Positions 10,101 to 21,327 of a DNA stretch of 64,000 nt are shown one piece after another. Source of the DNA: Hordeum vulgare subsp. vulgare (Eukaryota > Streptophyta > Magnoliopsida > Poales > Poaceae). The notes under the pieces were generated by a model that saw only the letters and a program-made list of their open reading frames with translations, did no database searches and had not been told where the DNA came from. Numbering within the stretch: position 1 is the stretch's first letter; each line of letters starts with the position of its first letter. The position numbers were made by a program, and so were the translations under genes. The DNA lies in assembly GCF_904849725.1 (NCBI RefSeq), contig NC_058519.1:534634316-534698315 (forward strand), read 5' to 3'.

Positions 10101-10785
10101 GCCCGACCGGAAATCTACAAATTGTGGTGTCTCTGCTATCGGCGAAGGTGTTATTGAGTATTATGGAAGAGTTGAAGCAATTTATGAACTTCAATTCTAT
10201 GGTGAAAACCCACCGAATGTCGTAGTCTTCAAATGTTATTGGTTCCAGCCGAAGGAGACTAGAAGGACTCATGAACATATAGGACTAGTCGAAATCAATC
10301 CAAACACCCATTTAGATGTTCCCGATGTCTATATTACGGCTCAACACGCGACCCAAGTTTTCTACCTACCGTGGGCATGCCAAACGGATAAGAATCTGGA
10401 AGGTTGGTATGTTGTTTATGAAGTGCCGCCACATGTCAGACCACCTCTCCCAAATGAACAGGATTATGAACCTCACATTAACCCAGACACATATGATGGA
10501 GAATTCTTCCAAGAAACACGTCTTTCCAAGAAACGTTTCAAGAACCGCCGTGCTTCATCCAAGAACATGGAAGTAGACAGCGACAATGAATCCGACTCCA
10601 GCCCTGAGCCGGAACCAGAAGACCTGGAACTCGTAGAGGTTACTGATGCGGATGACCTGTCAATGCTTCAACGATTAACGGAAGGCCTTTCACAACTTCA
10701 CGCCGTTGAACCCGATGAGCACGTCATTCATGAAGACATGCGTGATAGTGATGATGATGATGCATTTATTGATGATGATTATTAG
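7149..10785 (+). CDS. CACTA transposase (TnpD/TNP2 type), three exons, one frameshift
   Basis: Encodes the En/Spm TNP2-family transposase that cuts the CACTA ends. Exon 1 is 7149-9699, exon 2 is 9773-9893 and exon 3 is 9973-10785. The splice sites are GA|GTGAGT, AACAG|CC, ACG|GTAATT and TGTAG|GCT, and they join in phase. Residues 5-80 are the transposase-associated zinc-finger-like domain (WMYTGHPS start, CPCPGC). Residues 230-510 form the Transposase_21 core (FNPFG, PGPNYPGK, MHDLPAYALFSGWCVHG, NIDMMHTEKN). About 610-735 matches DUF4218 (FNPMQHLILHLPTEARLGGPVQDRW). Exon 3 carries DUF4216 (VVFKCYWFQP) and a very acidic tail. The start was chosen because MSDRAWMYTGHPS is the usual N-terminus. 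One base appears to be missing near 9567; after it, exon 1 continues in another frame to its splice donor. As written, translation stops at 9623. Confidence 0.93.
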
Positions 10786-10921
10786 TTTGTAAGATTCACA
10801 ACTTAAATTATATATATTTTAATCTTTATTATTCATGTACATATTATTATTCATGTCAGTCATTCAATTTTTTTATGTTGTACTAATTTCTTTTAATCTT
10901 TATCATGGCAGGTGTTGAAAG

Positions 10922-12710
10922 ATGGTGGGCGCGGGTCCAGATTGCTCGACGGGTTCTTCCCAAGCGCCCCGCACGAGGGGTGGTACTTCCATTCCACCCC
11001 TATCTCTCTGTAGAGCCTTGGCAGACAGTCTTTCGACACCAGCCATGGGTTCTTCTTCGTCGGCGGCATTGCCCGCTGGGAGAGGTGCTGGTCGGGTAGG
11101 GAAGAAGGGGAAGGGTACAGGGAGAGGTGGTGGCCGCGGAAGATCCAGGAGGACTGTTGAGCCGTCCTCGCCACCACCACCAGCTCATTCACCCGAGCAT
11201 AGGACTGTTTTCACGTTTGATTGCAGACCTTCTATAGGTGTGAGGATGGATATGAGGAGGAGGCGGCCAGGGTTCTCGAGGTCGAGTGTAGGCGGTTACT
11301 ACAGAACTTGCGCCACGAGGCTCGGCCGCAGGCTATTCGAGATTACTACGCCACGCGTGGTATGAAGAAGCAGAAGAAGGATTGCCGCGGAAAGTTTCTA
11401 AAGAAGGAGCAATACATGAAGGTAATTACCTATTCTTAAGTCCTTCTACGTAGTTTTCTTGATTTCATTCATAGGCGTAGCGCTGAAAATTCTTTCTAAT
11501 AACTTACAGGTGCCCCCGAGATGGTGTGCGGATAAGATGGATTGTTGGGAGGCGTTGGTTAATGAGTGGTGCACAGGCAGCTGGCGAGCCATCCACGATA
11601 ATGCGAAGGATCGGCGTAGCCAAATGGTTGGTGTGCCACACCATCAAGGCAGCGCCAACTTACTTCAGTTTGGACGAAACTGGGTATGTGATTTGCTTCA
11701 TGATTCATGCAATTCATTCTTGATGCTAATATTTTGTTCCTCTCTTTTAGGCGCATCACAATAAGACTGAGATGCCACACTTGTACGACCTTTATGGCAT
11801 GGCCCATACTGCCTTGTACAAGAAGGCGAAGGCATTCTCTGAGTCTGACCTGGATGATCCCAGTAACTTCACCAACATATCATCCCACCATAAGCTCGTG
11901 GCATACAGGGACGCGGGGAAGGCTACGAAAGGGGATGACTTTAACCCTAGCCAGGAACCTTTGGATCCAGAGCTGGTGATGATATCTGGTGGCGGGAGGC
12001 CCCATGGCTCGATAGCCATTGGAGATGGGATAATACGTTGTCCACTCACTCTTCCGGAGATCAAGGCGCGCCAGTCGAGCAACTGTCCTGAGATAACGCG
12101 TCGTCCACGGCCAGTCGAACTTGCCATCGAGGTTAGTTGTACGGACTAAGAACACTTTCATCCATTTCATTATGTGTGTCACCATAGATCATTACTGTGG
12201 TAACGAGGAAAGGTTTTTCAGGCTGCTCTTCAGAAAGAGAGAGCGGCAAACCAGGCTGCTCTTGAGAAAGAGAGATTGGCAAGCCAGGCTACTCTTCAGG
12301 CTGCTCTTGATGAGAGGGACCAAAGCACGGCACGAATGCTTGAGGAGGAGAGGGCCCGGAATGAGGCGGGTCAACGGGCCCTGTACGAGCTTTTTGTGGT
12401 ATGTTTTTTTTCACATTAGCCAAATCATGTGTGTAATGTCTGTTTCAATACTAACTAATACGACCCACTCTTCAGGGTCTGTGCGAGAAGAGCGGTCAAG
12501 TCCCTCCGCCGATGCCCGTCTTCTCTTCGATTGGCACGGTGAGTTTCATTATAAACTAGTATTAATAATTGAGTGTTATCATGCTAACTGAGACATTGCA
12601 AAATATCTTTTCTGTAGAATAACTCCCGAGCGGCATCGCACAACCCTTCTCCAGGGCAACCGTCTCCAAACGAAGCCGGCGCGAGCAACCGTGGTGCTTC
12701 TCCTCCTTGA
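10922..12710 (+). CDS. CACTA second gene (TnpA-like, plant transposase PF03004 type), six exons
   Basis: Begins 136 bases after the transposase gene, same strand. The exons I deduce are 10922-11421, 11510-11683, 11751-12131, 12222-12398, 12476-12538 and 12618-12710. All junctions are GT..AG, and every intron from the second exon on is phase 0. Exon 1 is basic and low-complexity (GKGTGRGGGRGRSRR), then PEHRTVF. Exons 2-3 contain the conserved core (PPRWCADKMDCWEALVNEWC, RRSQM, HHQGS, FGRNW). Exon 4 is a coiled coil of AALQKERAANQAALEKER-type repeats. The last exon ends SNRGASPP and stop. The reading frame changes near 11220-11235, probably a small deletion. By analogy with En/Spm this protein would bind the subterminal repeats and assist TnpD; that role is inferred. 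Confidence 0.85.
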
Positions 12711-12740
12711 TGACCACTACGGTAAGTTTCTCCTCCAAAC

Positions 12741-15190
12741 TTAGCTTGTTTTCCTCTAAAATGAGATAATTAGCCAATTTAGCTCCAAGAAGACATAATT
12801 AGGTAATTTAGCTCCAACAAGAGGAGAAGAAATAGAAAAAATGAAAAGAAAGAAGAAGAAGAAGAAGAGAAGAAGGAGGAGGAGGAGGAGGAGGAGGAGG
12901 AGGGGGCCAAGGACCTTCTCCTCCTTCTCCTCCTCCTCCTTCTCCTCCTCCTCCTCCTTCTTCTTCATTTCTTCTTCTTCTCCTCCTCCTCCTCTTTCTT
13001 CTCCTCTTTCATATTATCCTTGCTTTAATTAACCCAACAATGACATAGTTAGCCCATTTAGCTCCAAAATACCATAATAAGCTCAAAATGGCATAAGAAC
13101 CTTGGTTAGCTCATGAATATTATATACTTAGCTTGTTTTCCTCTAAAATGACATAATTGGAATATTTAGCTCAAAAAAGACATAATTAGGTAATTTAGCT
13201 CCAACAAGAGGAGAAGAGGAGATGAAATAGGCAAAATGAAAAGAAAGAAGAAGAAGAGATGAAGAAGAAGAGAAGAAGGAGGAGGAGGAGGAGGAGGAGG
13301 AGGAGGAGGAGAAGGCCCCTGGCCTTCTCCTCCTCCTCCTCCTCCTCCTCCTCCTTCTTGATTTCTTCTTATTCTCCTCTTCCTCCTCTTTCTTCTTCTT
13401 CTCCTCCTCTTTCTTCTTCTTCTTCTACCATAATAAGCTCAAAATGAAAAGAAAGAAGAAGAAGAGATGAAGAAGAAGAGAAGAAGGAGAAGGAGGAGGA
13501 GGAGGAGGAGGAGGAGGAGGCCAAGGACCTTCTCCTCCTTCTCCTCCTCCTCCTTCTCCTCCTCCTCCTCCTTCTCCTCCTCCTCCTCCTTCTTCATTTC
13601 TTCTTCTGGTCCTCCTCCTCCTCTTTCTTCTCCTCTTTCATATTATCCTTGCTTTAATTAACCCAACAATGACATAGTTAGCCCATTTAGCTCCAAAATA
13701 CCATAATAAGCTCAAAATGGCATAAGAACCTTGGTTAGCTCATGAATATTATATACTTAGCTTGTTTTCCTCTAAAATGACATAATTGGAATATTTAGCT
13801 CAAAAAAGACATAATTAGGTAATTTAGCTCCAACAAGAGGAGAAGAGGAGAAGAAATAGGCAAAATGAAAAGAAAGAAGAAGAAGAGATGAAGAAGAAGA
13901 GAAGGAGGAGGAGGAGGAGGAGGAGGAGGAGGAGAAGGCCCCTGGCCTTCTCCTCCTCCTCCTCCTCCTCCTCCTTCTTGATTTCTTCTTCTTCTCCTCT
14001 TCCTCCTCTTTCTTCTTCTTCTCCTCCTCTTTCTTCTTCTTCTTCTACCATAATAAGCTCAAAATGAAAAGAAAGAAGAAGAAGAGATGAAGAAGAAGAG
14101 AAGAAGGAGAAGGAGGAGGAGGAGGAGGAGGAGGAGGAGGCCAAGGACCTTCTCCTCCTTCTCCTCCTCCTCCTCCTTCTTCATTTCTTCTTCTTCTCCT
14201 CCTCCTCCTCTTTCTTCTCCTCTTTCATATTATCCTTGCTTTAATTAACCCAACAATGACATAGTTAGCCCATTTAGCTCTAAAATACCATAATAAGCTC
14301 AAAATGGCATAAGAACCTTGGTTAGCTCATGAATATTATATACTTAGCTTGTTTTCCTCTAAAATGACATAATTGGAATATTTAGCTCAAAAAAGACATA
14401 ATTAGGTAATTTAGCTCCAACAAGAGGAGAAGAGGAGATGAAATAGGCAAAATGAAAAGAAAGAAGAAGAAGAGATGAAGAAGAAGAGAAGAAGGAGGAG
14501 GAGGAGGAGGAGGAGGAGGAGGAGGAGAAGGCCCCTGGCCTTCTCCTCCTCCTCCTCCTTGATTTCTTCTTCTTCTCCTCTTCCTCCTCTTTCTTCTTCT
14601 TCTCCTCCTCTTTCTTCTTCTTCTTCTACCATAATAAGCTCAAAATGAAAAGAAAGAAGAAGAAGAGATGAAGAAGAAGAGAAGAAGGAGGAGGAGGAGG
14701 AGGAGGAGGAGGAGGAGGAGGAGGAGGGAGGAGGAGGAGGAGGAGGAGGAGGAGGAGAAGGCCAAGGACCTTCTATCCTTCTCCTCCTCCTCCTTCTCCT
14801 CCTCCTCCTCCTCCTCCTCCTCCTTCTTCTTGATTTCTTCTTCTTCTCCTCTTCCTCCTCTTTCTTCTTCTTCTCCTCCTCTTTCTTCTTCTTCTACCAT
14901 AATAAGCTCAAAATGAAAAGAAAGAAGGAGAAGGAGAAGAAGAAGGAGGAGGAGGAGAAGAAGAAGGAGGAGGAGGAGAAGAAGAGAAGGAGAAGGAAGG
15001 AGGAGAAGAAGAAGGAGAAGGAGAAGGAGCCCTCCTTCACCTCCTTCTTCTTCTCTCCTTCTTCTCCTCCTTCTTCTCCTTCTTCTTCTCTTCTTTTTTC
15101 TTCTTCTCCTCCTCCTTCTCCTTCTCCTTCCCCTTCCCCTCCTCCTCCTCCTCCTCCTCCTTCTTGTTTTTCTTCTCCTTGTTCTCTTAT
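12741..15190. repeat. Tandem block of ~0.4-0.6 kb units with inverted (GAG)n / (CTC)n microsatellites
   Basis: A single-copy-like segment starting TTAGCTTGTTTTCCTCTAAA recurs at 12741, 13128, 13757 and 14344. A second conserved segment, CCATAATAAGCTCAAAATG, also recurs throughout. Between them lie AAGAAGGAGGAGGAG runs followed at once by the complementary CTCCTCCTCC runs around centres such as AAGGCCCCTGGCCTT (about 13318, 13940, 14532) and GGCCAAGGACCTT (about 12908, 13521, 14143, 14762). Each pair is therefore a long near-perfect foldback made of a purine tract and a pyrimidine tract. Long Glu/Lys or Ser frames on both strands are artefacts of this. Confidence 0.9.
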
Positions 15191-15598
15191 TGCTTCTTCT
15201 CTTTCTTCTTCAATTTAGCTTATTTGTCATATATATGTTGTTGTTCTTCTTCTACTTACTTTCTTATTCCCATTTTGCAGATTGGATGTACTACATGCAT
15301 GGAAGCTGGCGTTGGAGTGCTTTAGTTTCTTTTTTTATTTGAGTTGATGAACAATGTGTTGGTTCTTTTATGTGTTGATGAAAAATATATGTGGAACTAT
15401 ATGTATATATATATGGATGAAACTTTGTATATGTTGGTTCTTTCGATATATGGATGTCCATTGATGAACAAATGACACTGGTGAACTTTATATGTATATC
15501 ATATATGTGTTTTGAACTATATATCATATATGTGCTATGAATTATATATATTATTGCTGTGAAATAACATAAAATAAACAAAACAGTGACAATATGGG
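15191..15598. other. AT-rich 3' non-coding part of the CACTA element
   Basis: TATATATGT-rich sequence with partial repeats of TATGTGTTGATGAA and GAACTTTATATG. No coding signal. It separates the microsatellite block from the 3' subterminal repeats. Confidence 0.55.
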
Positions 15599-16226
15599 CT
15601 CTTTGCCGTCTGCCAGCTGATGGCAAAGGCCTTTGCCATCAGCCAACAGACGGCAAAGGTGCCACATGGCACCCAGTTGTGCTTCCTGGGCAGTAGCAGC
15701 TGGCCATATAGGCTCTTTGCCGTCTGCCTGCAGGGGGGGGCAGACGGCAAAGAAGAGGGCACAGATCAGGGGCAGGAGTGGACAGAGGGGGAGGGGAGGA
15801 CACGGCAGACGGCAAAGATGTTCAACAGGGCAGACGGCAAAGACTGACCAGCAGGCAGACGACAAAGAAGAGGGCACAGAGGAGGAGCAGGAGTGGAGAG
15901 AGGGGGAGGGGAGGACACGGCAGACGGCAAAGATGTTCAACAGGGCAGACGGCAAAGACTGACCAGCAGGCAGACGGCAAAGAGCCTCCGTTAACCCCTA
16001 ACGGAGGCAACGCCTCTCGGCTGCCGTCTCAAGCTCTTTGCCGACTGCTCCTCAGGAAAGCAGACGGCAAAGACCTTTGCCGTCCACTTTGGGGGGGCTG
16101 ACGGCAAAGAATGTCCTATGCCGTCGTAGGCTTACGCAGAAAATTTGCCGACAGGTGGCAGACGGCAAAGGTCTTTGCCGTCCGGGATAGTGGCTTTGCC
16201 GTCTGTGATGGCAGACGGCAAAGAAG
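15599..16226. promoter_or_regulatory. CACTA 3' subterminal repeat region
   Basis: More than twenty copies of TTTGCCGTC or GACGGCAAA in both orientations. A ~118 bp direct duplication lies inside: GGCAGACGGCAAAGATGTTC recurs at about 15810 and 15920, with the GGGGGAGGGGAGGACACGGC lead. Presumed TnpA-type binding platform, by analogy with En/Spm. Confidence 0.8.
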
Positions 16227-16241
16227 CTGATTCCTGTAGTG
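16227..16241 (-). repeat. CACTA right terminal inverted repeat
   Basis: CTGATTCCTGTAGTG, the inverted counterpart of the left end. Confidence 0.93.
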
Positions 16242-16244
16242 ATA
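16242..16244. repeat. CACTA target-site duplication ATA, right copy
   Basis: ATA immediately after the terminal GTAGTG; matches 4399-4401. Confidence 0.85.
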
Positions 16245-17747
16245 GTTTTGATATGTAAAGATGGTAATATGAGAATCATGCTAGTAACTAATTGTGAATT
16301 AGAAAAAATACTTGTGTTAAAGCTTGTGATTCCTGTAGCATGCACGTATGGTGAACCGTTATGTGATGAAGTCGTAGCATGACTTGTTTAATGATTGTCA
16401 ACCTTTGTGTGGAGGTCGGGATCGCGCCATGGTTAACTCCTACCAACCCTTCCCCTAGGAACATGCGTTTAATACTTTGCTTCAATAATTAATAGGCTTT
16501 GCAATAAGTATGTGAGTTCTTTATGACCAATGTTGAGTTCATGGATTATATGCACTCTCATCCTTCCACCTTTGCTAGCCTCTCTAGCACCGCACAACTT
16601 TCGCTGGTACATTAAACCCACCTTCCTCAAAATAGCCACCATATATTTTCCTCAAAGCAGCCACCATACCTACCTATTATGGCATTGTCATAGCCATTCC
16701 GAGATATATTGCAATGCAACACCACCATTCCATTTTTATGACACGCACCATCACTTCCATATTGCTTATAGAGTCATACTTTGTTCTAGCTATCGTGTTG
16801 TAATCTCTGAGTTGGAAGTAAATAAAAGTGTGATGATTTTCATTATTAGAGCATTGTCTCGTGTGAGAAAAGGTTGATGGAAGCTATGATTCCCTCACAA
16901 GTTGGGATGAGTATCCGGAGTTTACAAAAAAATAAAAGAGGCCAACGAAGCCCGTGGAAAATAAAAGAGGCCAAAGAAGCCCACCAAAAAGAAAAAACAA
17001 AAAAAGGAGAAAAAAGAAGAAAAAAATGAGAGAAAGAGAGAACGAACAATACTACTATCTTTTTCCACACTTATGCTTCAAAGTAGCACCATGTTCTTCA
17101 TAGAGAGTCTCCTATTTTGTCACTTTCATATAACTAGTTGAATTACATCTTTTGCACAACCACTTAGTTTTATTTTTGAGCTTTCATACACTTAAAGCTC
17201 TAGTGCATTTGTTGCATGGCAATCACTACTCACTCATATTAATATCTATTGATGGACATCTCCATAGCCCATTGATATGCCTAGTTGATGTGAGATTATC
17301 TTCTCCTCTTTGTTTTGCAACCTCCACCACACTCTATTCCACTTATAGTGTTATATCCAAGGCTCACGCTCATGTTTTGCATGAGATTTGAAAAGGTTTG
17401 AGAACATAAATTTTTTGCAACAATTGCTTGATTTTCATCGGGGTTGTGCATGATTTAGATACTTTGTGTGGTGAAGATGGAGCATAGCCAGACCATATGA
17501 GTTTGTAGGGATAACTTTCTAAGACCATGCTATTTCAAAATGAAGCAATTACCTTATTAGTATGCTTGAAGTATTATTATGTTTATGTGAATATTAGACT
17601 TTTGTTTTGAGTCTTATGGATCTGAATATTCATGCCACAATAGAGAATATTACATGGATAAATATGTTAGGTAGCATTCCACATCAAAATTTCTGTTTTT
17701 ATCATTTACCTACTCGAGGACGAGCATGAATTAAGCTTGGGGATGCT
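16242..17747 (+). other. Non-coding interior of the Athila-type element, right of the CACTA insertion, with polypurine tract
   Basis: AT-rich, no gene. It contains the AAATAAAAGAGGCCAAAGAAGCCCA-like purine-rich stretch (16930-17000) and the phrase TACCTACTCGAGGACGAGCA just before the LTR, both usual for this retrotransposon group. The bases 17733-17747 (AAGCTTGGGGATGCT) abut the 3' LTR and are the likely polypurine tract for plus-strand priming. Confidence 0.65.
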
Positions 17748-19306
17748 TGATACATCTCCAATGTATCTATAATTTTTTTATTGTTCCATGCTATTATATT
17801 ATATGTTTTGGATGTTTTATATGCTATTTTATATTATTTTTGGGTCTAACCTATTAATCTAAAGCCTAGTGTCAGTTTTTGTTTTTTTCACATTTTTTGA
17901 GTATTGTAGATAACGAATATTAGACGGAGTCCAAACGGAATAAAATCTCCGGAAAGATTTGTCTTGGACCAGAAGACACGCAGTAGACTTGGAGTAGTGG
18001 GCACGGGAACTGTCAGGAGGCCACAAGCCTGGAGGGCGCGACCTGGGGGGTGGCCACACCCTGGCTTGTATGCCCCCCTGCAGGTCTCCTAACCATATTC
18101 TTCGGCCTATAAATTCCCAAATATTCCCATATCGCCAAAAAGAGCCACGAAAATACTTTTACACTGTCGGGAGCCTCTGTTCCCGAGAGATCTAATTTGG
18201 GAGCCTTTTCCGGTAATCTGCCGGAGAGGTAATTGATCATGGAGGACATCTACATCAACTCCATTTCCCCTCCGATGATGTGTGAGTAATTCATCACAGA
18301 CCTATGGGTGCATAGCTAGTAGCTAGATGGCTTCTTCTCTCTCTTTGATCTTCAATACCATGTTCTTCATGATCTTCATGGAGATCTATCCGATGTAATA
18401 CTCTTCTGCGGTGTGTTTATCGAGATCCAATGAATTGTGAGTTTATGTTCAGATTATCCATGAATATTATTTGAGTCTCTTCTGAATTCTTATATGCATG
18501 ATTTCATATCTTTGCAAGTCTCCTCGAATTATTTGTTTGGTTTGGCCAACTAGATTGGTAATTCTTTGAGTGGGAAAAGTGCTTAGCTTTGGGTTCAATC
18601 TGGCGGTGTCCTCACCAAGTGACATAGTAGGGGTAGCGAGGAACGTATTGTATTGTTGCCATCGAGGATAAAAAGATGTGGTTTTCATCATATTGCTTGA
18701 GTTTATCCCTCTACATCATGTCATCTTACTTAATGTGTTACTATGTTCTTCATGAATATTTTACTCTAGATGCAGGAAGGAGTCGGTCAATGCGTGGAGT
18801 AATTGTAGTAGATGCAGAATCGTTTTGGTCTATTTGACACGGACGTGATGCCTATATGCATAATCATTGCCTTGGATATCTTCGTAATTATTTGATTTTC
18901 TATCAATTGGTCGAAAGTAATTTGTTCACCCACCGTATTAGTTTCCTTTATGAGAGAAGCCTCTAGTGAAACCTATGACCCCCGAGTCTACTTTCCATAT
19001 TATATTTTCAGATCTATAAACCAAAAATATGTTCCTGCAATTTATTTACTTTTGTTTCCGCAATATTTTATATACATCTCTATTAGATCTTACCCTTGCA
19101 AATAACTCTGAAGGGATTGACAACCCCTTTACAGCGTTGGGTGCAAGTGTTTGATTATTTGTGTAGGTGCTACAAGTGGAGCCTTGCTTGTTCCTACTAC
19201 TAAATTGATACCTTGGTTCTCAAAAAACTGAGGGAAATACTTATCTACTTCTCTGCATCACCCTTTCCTCTTCAAGGGAAAACCAACGCAAGCTCAAGAG
19301 GTAGCA
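17748..19306 (+). repeat. 3' LTR of the Athila-type element, 1,559 bp
   Basis: Runs from TGATACATCTCCAATG to CTCAAGAGGTAGCA and is directly followed by the GGGTC duplication. It contains the TATA-like CCTATAAATTCCC near 18107 and the phrase GGGATTGACAACCCC near the end, typical of this LTR family. It is full length, whereas the 5' LTR is truncated. Confidence 0.88.
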
Positions 19307-19311
19307 GGGTC
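19307..19311. repeat. Target-site duplication GGGTC, right copy
   Basis: Matches 2189-2193; after it the interrupted Tat-type gypsy element resumes. Confidence 0.85.
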
Positions 19312-21314
19312 GAGGAGGAGGGCATAACTGTGAGGTTTTGGCATCACGGTCGGGTGGTTTGCCCGGCTCCAGGTGATCGGCTTCTACGACCACCTGGTCG
19401 GTTGCTGGGTGAAGTTGAATAGCTGGAGCGTGTGCGTAGGCGGAGGTGGAGGAACTGGAAGGCCCTCACCGGCCAAGTACTACTAGCCGGAGGTGGAGGA
19501 GCCTTCCGTCACACCGGGCCTGTCACTGGGAGAAGCTGCATAGCTAGAGTGTGTGCGTAGCCGGCTTTGCTCTTGAGTGCATCTTACAAGGTGCGTCCAA
19601 CATCTTCTTGAAGGTGAGCTTGGGCTACCAAGTGTGTCGGCTCGCTGGCGTTGGCTGGCGTCCTGGGCAGCCGGTGGCTCTTCCTTGGTGGTAACGACTT
19701 GCTTGCTTCCGTACCGGGGATCCGGTTGGTCAGACTTCCGATTGTTGTTCTGCTGTCCCCGGCTATCGGCAGCCGGCCATGGGGCAGCCGGTGGTGGGGC
19801 GGCCTTCCCGGTTGTTGGCTGGCAGGTTGTTAAGCCAAGTCCAGGCCGAGCCAATCAACACGAGGGGGACATGGCATAACATGACACGCTCGTTTACCCT
19901 TGCGATGCCGACTGCGGTGGTGTAGTCGATCAGCCAATCTGCCGGCTTGGCCGTGTTGTTGTACTTTGGAGTGTCTCAGGGAAGCGTGAAGGTGGTGGGA
20001 AATGGATCTTCATGGATCCGGGGGCCGAAGCACGCCAGACCAATTGTGGCCTCCTTCTTAAGGAGGGCGGATTGGGCCAGCTGGTCGAGACGAAGGCCGG
20101 CGTCGTTCTCAATTTAGGGGATGCACGGTCCGAGCCGGGCCATGAGCTCGGCCCAGACATATGGAGCCGGCGAGCGTGCCCGCTCCTGCCGTGGAGGTGG
20201 GGTGCAGGCACGAGCAAATCGGTCGCGTCCCTTATGGACCTCGTTGCACCAGCTAGAGACTGTCGGCTGCTCGACCCTACGTCGGGAGCACCTACCATGA
20301 CTCTCGTCGGCACGCTGACCGGAGCAGCGGGGGGAGGAAGAGTGTTGGGCCTGCTGGCGACTGCTGGCGGCCCATTGGTCCTCGTCCTTGAGGTGAGGAG
20401 ACTCAGAATCAAAAAGGGTCGGATAGAGGCGAGCCTGTTACAAGTTGGCAGCGACGATGGGGTCTTGGATGTGCTTTTCCTGCTGCGCATGCTCCTTGCA
20501 CTCCATTGTGGCGAAATCCTCGAAGGCCACTTGGGCGGCCCTCATCTTGGTCGCGGGGGTGTTGTAGGTGGGAAGCCTGCCGCCTAGGACCGCGGCTACG
20601 AACCTCACCGCAGCGGCTGGGCTTGTTGCCAGCCGGGGTGAGATCATGGGCAGAGTTGTACTCGTGTTGCATGGACTCCATCTAGCGTCGGGCAGACAAG
20701 AGGGAGATGGGCTTCACGAGATGCTGGTCGCGAGCTGTCTCCAGCTCAGTCGTGACTGTGGCCGGGTTGGTCGTTGGAGCGATGGGAGTTCTTAGCCCCT
20801 GAAGAGTGGAGCGGAGATGGTCGGAGGGACCGGGACGAGCCGCGGTGGAGGCTGCATGGACGTCGCCCCTGGCGTGAGACGAAGTGGCAGCTGCATCCTC
20901 CTACACCCTAGCGCGACCGGAGCTCGTGGAGAAGCTGGTGGCCATTATCTCCGCGAGCATGCGGAGTTTGCCGGCACCACTCGACATGGCCGCCCCTGCA
21001 AATGGCGATGGATCGGTATAGTCAAGCACCTCACCGGGATATTCATCGAACGTTGGTGCATCGTCGAGCCGCAGCTTGTTGAAGAGCACGCAGAGGTCGT
21101 CGATGTCGAATGAGGCATGGCTATGGTATGACTCGTCAGAAGAATCGGTGGCGAGGCCTGCGGAGCAAGTGGAGCGAGGGTTCAACGTCGTAGAAGCTTC
21201 CGGGAAGGCCACCTCCACGGGCGTGTTGATTTGTTCAGACGCGATGCTTCCACGAGAGTTGCCGAGTGGTCCCACCCGAAGTGTGACTCCGCCCGGCGCT
21301 GTAGACGGACCCAG
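19312..21314 (-). pseudogene. Tat-type gypsy gag, 5' half of the element split at 2193
   Basis: Minus strand. A frame that is open from the LTR through the primer site continues as a gag N-terminus (ATDSSDESYHSHASFDIDDL, 20901-21300). Further fragments follow in other frames. One near 19857 matches the gag phrase TWLNNLPA, and a basic linker (DPRYGSK near 19690) resembles the region before the zinc knuckle of Tat gag. Stops and shifts separate them, so no Gag is made. The 3' end of this piece (19312) was adjacent to the protease fragment at 2193 before the Athila-type insertion. Confidence 0.7.
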
Positions 21315-21327
21315 AGTGGGCGCCAAC
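21315..21327 (-). promoter_or_regulatory. Primer-binding site of the minus-strand gypsy element
   Basis: The plus strand reads AGTGGGCGCCAAC, so the element strand reads GTTGGCGCCCACT, the same primer-site core as in the plus-strand Tat-type element at 58321. It sits between LTR and gag, which fixes the element's orientation. Confidence 0.75.

Larger units (their letters stand above)
4402..16241 (+). mobile_element. Complete CACTA (En/Spm-like) DNA transposon, 11,840 bp
   Basis: Both ends are present. The left end begins CACTACTAGAATCAG. The right end is CTGATTCCTGTAGTG, whose reverse complement CACTACAGGAATCAG matches 13 of 15. The element is flanked by a 3 bp ATA duplication (4399-4401 and 16242-16244), the hallmark of the CACTA superfamily. 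Dense TTTGCCGTCTG / CAGACGGCAAA subterminal repeats lie inside each end. Between them lie GC-rich tandem arrays, a foldback leader, a TNP2-type transposase gene (7149-10785), a second TnpA-like gene (10922-12710) and a purine/pyrimidine repeat block. It sits in the non-coding interior of an LTR element. Each gene has one frame lesion, so this copy is probably just inactive, but its ends look mobilisable by a relative. Confidence 0.96.
2194..19306 (+). mobile_element. Athila-type gypsy element (Sabrina/WHAM-like), deleted, hosting a CACTA transposon
   Basis: The element has two same-direction LTRs (2194-about 3172 and 17748-19306) and a GGGTC duplication. The left LTR starts TAATACGTCTCC, a mutated form of the family's TGATACGTCTCC; the right one starts TGATACATCTCC and ends GGTAGCA. 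The LTRs look roughly 88-90% identical by eye, so this is an old insertion. The end of the 5' LTR, the primer site and all of gag are missing. What remains of the interior is the non-coding 3' part (3173-4401 and 16242-17747), interrupted by the CACTA element. No coding capacity is left. The family assignment is from memory of Triticeae repeats. Confidence 0.85.

Noticed and set aside
12841..15218. Lys/Glu/Arg- and Ser/Phe-rich frames on both strands
   Set aside because: Translation of GAG/CTC microsatellites; low complexity and strand-symmetric.
20012..20587. 191-codon plus-strand frame opposite the gypsy gag
   Set aside because: Antisense of the gag region, GC-rich codon bias keeps it open; no recognisable domain.
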